This document shows positions 31,104 through 35,882 of a DNA stretch of 35,882 nt, piece after piece. The position numbers and the translations under genes were made by a program. Below the pieces are notes generated by a model. That model saw only the letters and a program-made list of their open reading frames with translations. It was not told the DNA's origin and did no database searches. The number at the start of each line of letters is the position of its first letter. Positions within the stretch are counted from its first letter, which is position 1. Origin of the DNA: Roseofilum halophilum BLCC-M91 (GTDB lineage: Bacteria > Cyanobacteriota > Cyanobacteriia > Cyanobacteriales > Desertifilaceae); NCBI RefSeq assembly GCF_030068445.1, contig NZ_JAQPOK010000115.1:1-35882 (forward strand). The letters run 5' to 3'.

Positions 31104-32021
31104 ATGCCTAAAATTTCAATTGTTATTCCTACCTATAATGCAGAAAAAACGATCGCTTCCACCCTTCAATCTGTCATCAATCAAACATTTTCTGATATTG
31201 AAATTATTATTATCAATGACGGCTCCACAGATAACACCCTTCAAACCATTGAGACTTGCCAAGATCCAAGGATTCGGGTACTATCCTACAACAATGCTGG
31301 AGTTGCGATGGCCCGAAACCGAGGCATATCGCACGCTACAGGAGAGTATATTGCCTTTATTGATGCAGACGATCGCTGGACAACTGACAAGCTAGAACTC
31401 CAACTTCAAGCATTGCAAGAACACCCAGAAGCCGGAGTCGCTTATAGTTGGACAATTGATTTTATAGACGGTGAAGAAGATCGACAATTACCGGGTAAAC
31501 CAGTTTACTTTTCAGGAAATGTTTATCCTCAACTTTTAATCTCTAATTTTCTCCTTCATGGTTCCAATCCTTTAGTCACCCGTCAGGCAATTGATTCAGT
31601 CGGAGAATTCGATCCCAACTGCACCCCCTCGGAAGATTGGGACTATTATATTCGGTTAGCCGCTCAATGGCCCTTTATTGTTGTACCTAAGCACCAAATT
31701 TTGTACCGTCAGTCTACCACCTCCAGTTCATCCAATATCCCTAAAATGGAAAAAGCAGGAGTTTATACCATAGAAAAAGCCTATAATTTAGCACCTTTTC
31801 AATACCAACATCTGAAAAAACAAAGTCTTGCAGGTTTTTTTCAATACTGCGCTCAACGCTATATTCAATGTAGTCATAATCGCCAGGACATTCAACCCGC
31901 CGGAAACAAATTATTGCAATCTTTATTCTTATACCCTCCCAGTCTAGGAACAGAGTATTTTCAACGTCTTTGTTTAGGATTTATGAAACGCTGGATATTC
32001 AAACATTTCCCTCAAACTTAA
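31104..32021 (+). CDS. GT-A fold glycosyltransferase, family 2
   Basis: 305 residues from ATG 31104 (MPKISIVIPTYNAEKT). INDGSTDNT (38-46), AMARNRGISHATGEYIAF and DADD at 87-90 are the GT2 donor/metal motifs; SEDWDYYIRLAAQWP is the acceptor/catalytic segment. Strong similarity in the first 90 residues to the gene at 26012 suggests an ancient duplication within the locus. A TTG two codons upstream (31098) is less likely. It lies 32 bp after the reductase. Last recognisable polysaccharide gene of the run. Confidence 0.92.
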   Translation: MPKISIVIPTYNAEKTIASTLQSVINQTFSDIEIIIINDGSTDNTLQTIETCQDPRIRVLSYNNAGVAMARNRGISHATGEYIAFIDADDRWTTDKLELQLQALQEHPEAGVAYSWTIDFIDGEEDRQLPGKPVYFSGNVYPQLLISNFLLHGSNPLVTRQAIDSVGEFDPNCTPSEDWDYYIRLAAQWPFIVVPKHQILYRQSTTSSSSNIPKMEKAGVYTIEKAYNLAPFQYQHLKKQSLAGFFQYCAQRYIQCSHNRQDIQPAGNKLLQSLFLYPPSLGTEYFQRLCLGFMKRWIFKHFPQT

Positions 32022-32047
32022 GAGAAATAACGTATTTAAACTAAATT

Positions 32048-32695
32048 ATGATTTTTTCTAACCTAAAGAAAACTCTGGGAGTCTTGGTCTTTTTGTACTT
32101 TCCCATTTTGGCGATTCTGGTCTTAATTAAAATTCAAGATAGAGTGCCGATCTATTATCTTACTCTCGATCCAATTGCTGTAGGAAATAACCCATTTTAT
32201 ACAGGGGCGTTGTCTAATATTGGTATTCTCTTCTGGTGCGCTGCAACTACCGTCTGCTGGTTTTGTTTTGCTCTTCTGATCGAACTCAAACAAAAAAAGA
32301 GGTTGCAACTGTTTTTTCTGGCTTCAGGCGCACTGACTGCTTTCCTTTTATTTGACGATTTATTTGTTCTTCATTCCATTGGTTTCCCCCAATATTTGAA
32401 GATTCCAGAAGAAAGTATTGTGTTTATTTATTTATTGATTGTCATAGCCTATTTATCCATCTTTCGCCGAATGATTTTATCTACAGACAATATTTCCTTT
32501 GTTTTTGCCTTGATCTTCTTTGGCTTATCTGTTCTATTTGATAAGGAGGTTTTTCCTATACCGGATTACTGGCTGGATAATGGGAATAATTTGTTGCTAG
32601 AGGATGGATTTAAAATACTGGGTATTGTGAGCTGGTTTTATTACTTTGTTCAATTGGGAATTACTGAAATCAAAAAAGTTTATTTAAATCGCTAA
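32048..32695 (+). CDS. Multi-span membrane protein, paralogue 1 of an unrecognised family
   Basis: 215 residues with about six hydrophobic spans. Motifs shared with the next gene: YLTLDP (37-42), FYTGALSNIGILFWCA (50-65), ASGALTAFLLFDDLFVLH (92-109, with D103, D104, H109), and EDGFKILGIVSWFYY (185-199). Acidic and histidine residues placed inside or at the edge of spans suggest a metal-dependent membrane enzyme or a carrier, but I know no named family. It follows the glycosyltransferase by 26 bp and may be in the same transcript. Strongly AT-rich compared with the housekeeping genes. Confidence 0.75.
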   Translation: MIFSNLKKTLGVLVFLYFPILAILVLIKIQDRVPIYYLTLDPIAVGNNPFYTGALSNIGILFWCAATTVCWFCFALLIELKQKKRLQLFFLASGALTAFLLFDDLFVLHSIGFPQYLKIPEESIVFIYLLIVIAYLSIFRRMILSTDNISFVFALIFFGLSVLFDKEVFPIPDYWLDNGNNLLLEDGFKILGIVSWFYYFVQLGITEIKKVYLNR

Positions 32696-32819
32696 AAATT
32701 ACCGGAGGCGATCGCGGATACCGCCCTTTCCGCTCTTTTGAGGGACATCCCTGCTGGGATCTGTTGCCTCACCAACTGGTCTGTATGTAACAAAAAATAA
32801 AGATTTCCTTGATCAACTA

Positions 32820-32849
32820 ACTTTAATGTTAGATTAAGAAAAGATTAAA
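32820..32849 (-). promoter_or_regulatory. PHO-box-like tandem octamers between the membrane paralogues
   Basis: On the minus strand TTTAATCT (32849-32842) and CTTAATCT (32838-32831) each match PyTTAAPyPy(T/A) at all eight positions with a 3-bp TTT spacer; a weaker ATTAAAGT (32827-32820) continues the 11-bp period. The gene at 32923 is on the other strand, so orientation is opposite to what would be expected for it. The rest of the 227-bp gap is AT-rich with no gene. Confidence 0.35.
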
Positions 32850-32922
32850 AATTAATAAATTTAATACTACTTTCCTTTAATCTTGGGATAACTTCAGCCT
32901 TTAGGAACTCACCACTCTTACA

Positions 32923-33630
32923 ATGTATTCAGAGAAAAAATTAGCTCCAAAACCCCATAGCTTTATCTCTAAAATTGCAAAAAATAAAACAATTATTTTT
33001 CTATTTTCAACAGTTCTGTTAACCCTATTAATTCTTAAGTTGCAAAATTCGATTGACCCGGGTTATCTAACCCGAGACCCGTCGGCTATCTTAGAAGCCC
33101 CATTTTATATCGGGATTATTTCCAATATAGGGATCTTAATGTGGTGTGCTTCAACCTCAATTTGTTTCTTTACTTTTGCGATTACTCGCAATCATTCGAC
33201 TCCGATGATGTCGTCTTTTCTATTGGGTTCTGGAGCCATCAACTGTTTACTCCTCTTCGATGATTTTTTCTTACTTCATGAAGAGGTTTTTCCTAACTAT
33301 TTATACAAATATTTATATACCAGCGAAAAAAGGGTGGTGGTAATTTATCTGATATTCGGGCTATGGTATGCTTTGAAAAACAGAAAAACAATTCTAAAAA
33401 CTCGTTTTTCATTATTGATTATTGCTATTTCATGTTTTTTATTATCTGTTGTATGCGACCAAACAACATCTTATTTTCCAGAGGCTTGGATAAAAGATGG
33501 CACAAAAAACATAATTGAGGATGGATTTAAACTCCTAGGGATTGTTAGCTTTATTTATTACTATATTAATTTTTGTTTTAATTATATCAATCAGTTATTA
33601 TGGGACAAAAAAGAGGGTAAAATGGATTAA
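32923..33630 (+). CDS. Multi-span membrane protein, paralogue 2 of an unrecognised family
   Basis: 235 residues, about six spans, longer at the N-terminus than its neighbour. Matching motifs: YLTRDP (48-53), FYIGIISNIGILMWCA (61-76), GSGAINCLLLFDDFFLLHEE (102-121, with D113, D114, H119) and EDGFKLLGIVSFIYYY (199-214). Conservation between the two copies concentrates in these four blocks, implying they carry the function. It is followed after 31 bp by the truncated lipoprotein remnant at 33662, which may once have been its partner gene. Very AT-rich. No Shine-Dalgarno sequence is evident at ATG 32923. Confidence 0.75.
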   Translation: MYSEKKLAPKPHSFISKIAKNKTIIFLFSTVLLTLLILKLQNSIDPGYLTRDPSAILEAPFYIGIISNIGILMWCASTSICFFTFAITRNHSTPMMSSFLLGSGAINCLLLFDDFFLLHEEVFPNYLYKYLYTSEKRVVVIYLIFGLWYALKNRKTILKTRFSLLIIAISCFLLSVVCDQTTSYFPEAWIKDGTKNIIEDGFKLLGIVSFIYYYINFCFNYINQLLWDKKEGKMD

Positions 33631-33661
33631 CGATCCAATCGAAATTCGATCCCCTAGAATA

Positions 33662-33736
33662 ATGTACAGAAAGCGATCGCTCTGGATATCAATCCTCATT
33701 GTTACTCTCATCATCGCTTGCAGCACCTCTTCTTCC
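33662..33736 (+). pseudogene. Truncated lipoprotein gene, duplicate of the signal region at 34600
   Basis: From ATG 33662 the first 25 codons match the start of the lipoprotein at 34600: 67 of 75 bases are identical by hand alignment, and the protein differs only at F2Y, K3R and V13I. The lipobox LIIAC is retained. After TSSS the homology stops; the frame runs on to 33838 into the antisense of xisI and is not a sensible product. The remnant lies 31 bp after the second membrane protein gene and ends 12 bp before the xisI stop. Confidence 0.75.
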
Positions 33737-33748
33737 CACCCAATAAGC

Positions 33749-34078
33749 TCAACTCGCAGCAAAGTCAGTAAATTTTCGTTTATATGGAGCCTTAAAAGCC
33801 AAAACGATATCCTGTTTAGGGACTCCAGCTTCTACTAATTCATTAGCTACTCCAATTTCTGTCCCATCCCGTTCGATCCAAATTTTACCCTCTTTAATTT
33901 CTACATAAATAATACAACCAAAGACTCGTGTGAAATTCTGCCAACCCATATTCATAACTTGATAGCGATCGCGCTCCGTGTCAAATAACGATTTAACTTC
34001 CGTCTGGCGATTTGAGTGATTTTTAGCATGACGCTCTAGAATATTTTGGACGATTTCTGGATAATTTAGTCTCTCCAT
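33749..34078 (-). CDS. xisI: XisI family protein (fdxN-element excision controlling factor)
   Basis: 109 residues, the expected size. Start MERLNYPEIVQNILERHAK, middle QVMNMGWQNFTRVFGCIIYVEIKEGKIWI and end EIGVANELVEAGVPKQDIVLAF then KAPYKRKFTDFAAS match XisI well. In Anabaena, XisH and XisI assist the XisF recombinase in excising the fdxN element, but the pair is widespread in cyanobacteria without any such element and its general role is unknown. No xisF is in the window. ATG 34078 overlaps the xisH 3' end by 13 bases. Confidence 0.9.
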   Translation of the reverse strand: MERLNYPEIVQNILERHAKNHSNRQTEVKSLFDTERDRYQVMNMGWQNFTRVFGCIIYVEIKEGKIWIERDGTEIGVANELVEAGVPKQDIVLAFKAPYKRKFTDFAAS

Positions 34079-34481
34079 AGAACAATCTCCTCTTGCGCTG
34101 GATTGAAAATCAGTAATTTGAGTTGATATTCACCAATGATTCTTTGAATAAACTGGCGACTAAAAAACTCATTGTAAACATCGACTGGAATCGCTAAATA
34201 CAGAACCCGATCCGGTTCAGTCAATCTCAAGGCTGAACGGTAGTTGAGACATTGACCCAGAGCTAGGTGAAATTCAGATACATCTGAGGGGCCTAAAAAG
34301 ACTTGATTTCTACGGCTATTTTTTTACCGGTTTTTTCAGCAGCTAAAATTTTCTCTGCTGTTAGGTCTATGTAAAAATCAATATCCTCAACTTGAATAAA
34401 GAGATTTTCATCGGTAATTGTCCATTTATCTTTTTCGAGGGCTGTTTTAACGGTATGATGAAATATGTCTTTAGCTGGCAT
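34066..34481 (-). pseudogene. xisH: XisH family protein gene with a one-base frameshift
   Basis: From ATG 34481 the frame encodes 62 residues (PAKDIFHHTVKTALEKDKW ... AVEIKSF) and stops at 34293-34295. A one-base shift at a run of five T (minus strand; 34295-34299) restores LGPSDVSEFHLALGQCLNYR, then EPDRVLYLAIPVDVYNEFF and a C-terminus EEIVLWRD at 34066. With one extra base the gene would be 138 codons, exactly the family length. The break falls two residues after the EIK of the putative PD-(D/E)XK core. Mutation, read error or slippage expression are all possible. Confidence 0.85.
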
Positions 34482-34599
34482 ACTCGAATGAAATCTGTTT
34501 TACCACTACTCATACCATAAAGCGATCGCCAACTGATGTAAAGATTACTGATGCCCAGTAATTACCACGCTCCAATTGATAATTCACTGGTTTATAGGA

Positions 34600-35667
34600 A
34601 TGTTTAAAAAACGATCGCTCTGGATATCGATCCTCGTTGTTACCCTAATCATCGCTTGCAGCACCTCTTCTTCCTCCGTTCCCAAACTGCGCGATAAGCA
34701 TCATCAACCGTTTTCGAGCGAGAGTATCTGGAACATGCCCATTGGTGCTGATGCCCAATACAGTGGGGCAGGTTTAGGTCAAGCCAAACGGTTTTCCCCG
34801 GAAATCAACTATTACATTGTTACCCAGGAAACCGATCCTCAAGTGCCTTGGTATTTCCCGCAAAACTGGGGGGTGGGGCGATGCGAGTTGGGGGGTAGGC
34901 AATTAGGAAAGATTCATGTTCGAGCAGACTTAATTGTGCCCGATGCCACAGAAAACAAAACTCCGAATAATGCGGCTGCTTTTTTGGCTCCTGATGGAGA
35001 AACTTTAATTCAGTTAAACCCTCTGACTCGCTGCGAAAAAGGCGGGCCAGTTTTTGGCCATCCTACCCCCAGAGAAGAAAATATCTATGGCATGGGAATT
35101 ACGGGAGGTCAAGGAGGTTCTGGGTTATCCAGTATTGGGGGAACCATTCGCTTAGGGGAGTTGTTGCCTTCTGCGCCTCCCATTCCCCATGTTCTAAAAT
35201 TATTGGTTTATGCCCATCAATATCTCTATCGAGAACCTCCAGGGTATCGATGGCCGGCTGTTCGTTCTGATGCTTATGCCTACAAGGATGATTCTCCCCT
35301 CCGATATGGTGGCTCAAATCCGAAGTTAGTTATGGGCGCTCTGTTAGCGATTCCTCCAGAGATGAGGGAAGACGATTTAGGGCTGCAAACCCTGCCGGGA
35401 AAAAAGCTATTTCACGCCCTACAGGACTATGGGGGGTATATTGTTGATGATACCGCTTGGGATAATTATGCGATCGCCCTGGAAAGCGGAGCCGAAACAG
35501 AATTTGAGTTGACCTACGGTTATTCCTTTGGTAAAAATTCTGGGCCCTTTTATGAGGATATCAATCAACTCTTTCGAGCTTTATCCATCGTCGATAACAA
35601 TACCCCTGAAACCCTGGGAGGAGGAGGAACCCCACGCCAACCCCTAGCTCCCCCCATTGGGAATTAG
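34600..35667 (+). CDS. Secreted lipoprotein of unknown function
   Basis: 355 residues from ATG 34600. The signal peptide KKRSLWISILVVTLIIAC ends in a lipobox with C20, followed by serine-rich linker. The mature protein is rich in aromatic and glycine segments: SSESIWNMPIGADAQYSG, QVPWYFPQNWGVG, GGQGGSGLSSIGGTIRLGEL, PPGYRWPAVRSDAYAY, NPKLVMGALLAIPPE, HALQDYGGYIVDDTAWDNYA. Similar proteins occur in several bacterial phyla, with no function I can name; the layout suggests a carbohydrate-active or surface protein. The upstream ATT-start extension to 34576 is rejected. Its first 75 bases are duplicated at 33662. It ends in a proline/glycine tail and is followed directly by an inverted-repeat element. 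Confidence 0.8.
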   Translation: MFKKRSLWISILVVTLIIACSTSSSSVPKLRDKHHQPFSSESIWNMPIGADAQYSGAGLGQAKRFSPEINYYIVTQETDPQVPWYFPQNWGVGRCELGGRQLGKIHVRADLIVPDATENKTPNNAAAFLAPDGETLIQLNPLTRCEKGGPVFGHPTPREENIYGMGITGGQGGSGLSSIGGTIRLGELLPSAPPIPHVLKLLVYAHQYLYREPPGYRWPAVRSDAYAYKDDSPLRYGGSNPKLVMGALLAIPPEMREDDLGLQTLPGKKLFHALQDYGGYIVDDTAWDNYAIALESGAETEFELTYGYSFGKNSGPFYEDINQLFRALSIVDNNTPETLGGGGTPRQPLAPPIGN

Positions 35668-35671
35668 TATG

Positions 35672-35882
35672 CAGCGCTACGGGCTGCTATGAGGTGCATT
35701 ACAGCAGTTTTCGCTGTTCTGCGGTACATTGTGGAATTTTAATTACAGCAGTTTTCGCTGCTATGCGGTACATTTCGATCCCCCCAACCCCCCTTAAAAA
35801 GGGGGGCAGTAAAAGTCCCCCTTTTTAAGGGGGATTTAGGGGGATCTTTTCTGACTGTACCTCATTACCGCGCGAAGCGCTG
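35672..35882. mobile_element. MITE-like element with 27-bp imperfect terminal inverted repeats
   Basis: 35672-35698 (CAGCGCTACGGGC...GAGGTGCA) and 35856-35882 are near reverse complements, 20 of 27 positions by hand. Inside are two copies of a TTACAGCAGTTTTCGCTG-type direct repeat (from about 35699 and 35741) and a palindromic GATCCCCC/GGGGGATC core. It has no coding capacity. It begins 5 bp after the lipoprotein stop and its right end coincides with the window edge, so it may be longer. Relation to the GCGCTTCGCGCGGTAAC sequence at 11165-11180 indicates a genome-wide family. Confidence 0.6.
35777..35846. repeat. GATCCCCC...GGGGGATC nested palindromic repeat
   Basis: The left arm (35777-35807) and right arm (35815-35846) are imperfect reverse complements, and each also has an internal CCCCTT/AAGGGG fold. 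This is a common type of cyanobacterial intergenic repeat, nested here inside a larger inverted repeat. Confidence 0.85.

Noticed and set aside
32696-32922. Small gene or RNA between the two membrane paralogues
   Set aside because: No convincing ORF or tRNA-like fold was seen; only AT-rich DNA, a HIP1 site and the PHO-box-like octamers.
33542-33838. 98-codon plus-strand ORF
   Set aside because: It joins the antisense/frame-shifted end of the membrane paralogue, the lipoprotein remnant and the xisI antisense; only the remnant at 33662-33736 is meaningful.

Overview
The window looks like chromosomal DNA of a filamentous cyanobacterium. The octamer GCGATCGC (HIP1) is scattered through coding and spacer DNA, the spacers carry ATTACCC heptamer arrays and short hairpin repeats typical of cyanobacteria, and several gene families are cyanobacterial (three-gene pnt transhydrogenase, DUF2808, XisH/XisI, Uma2). 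No rRNA, tRNA or CRISPR array was seen. All calls come from reading the sequence and recalled family knowledge; no database search was run.

Layout. 1-456: two 64-bp tandem repeats, then a Uma2 endonuclease gene reduced to its two ends. 723-6469: argG; a convergent nucleotidyltransferase/phosphomannomutase-like fusion; a small membrane protein; a methyltransferase; precorrin-6A reductase cobK. 6495-10016: two unrecognised membrane proteins transcribed left, divergent from an exported protein with 14 WD40 repeats. 10116-11120: PfkB sugar kinase, followed by a repeat-filled spacer. 11509-14916 (minus): rpmH-rnpA-PH domain-yidC-jag-DUF177, the ribosome and membrane-insertion housekeeping cluster; rpmH is only 45 codons. 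15070-15615: exported DUF2808 protein. 15914-18991: the proton-translocating transhydrogenase genes. 19185-19751: a Uma2 gene bracketed by an inverted pair of 22-bp palindromic repeats.

19835-32021 is an exopolysaccharide locus on the plus strand: two GT-B (GT4) glycosyltransferases, a Wzz/Wzc-type chain-length regulator fused to a BY-kinase domain, a Wzy/O-antigen-ligase-like protein, three GT-A (GT2) glycosyltransferases, a Wzx-like flippase, an aldo/keto reductase and one unrecognised protein. Several genes overlap by 1-8 bases, so part is clearly an operon. The expected machine makes lipid-linked repeats (glycosyltransferases), flips them (Wzx), polymerises them (Wzy) and controls length (Wzc). 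No initiating phosphoglycosyltransferase or outer-membrane Wza is in the window.

32048-35667 is AT-rich and accessory-looking: two paralogous multi-span membrane proteins that I cannot place in a family, a truncated lipoprotein gene, a xisH (frameshifted)/xisI pair on the minus strand, and a full-length lipoprotein whose signal region is duplicated on the far side of the xisHI pair. The window ends in a 211-bp element with 27-bp imperfect terminal inverted repeats.

Best leads for something undescribed: the paralogous membrane family plus lipoprotein module with its xisHI interruption; PHO-box-like 11-bp-periodic arrays upstream of both ends of the polysaccharide region; the loss of every catalytic loop in the mutase half of the 839-aa fusion; and composite G-rich/ATTACCC repeats placed directly against start codons, including pntB.
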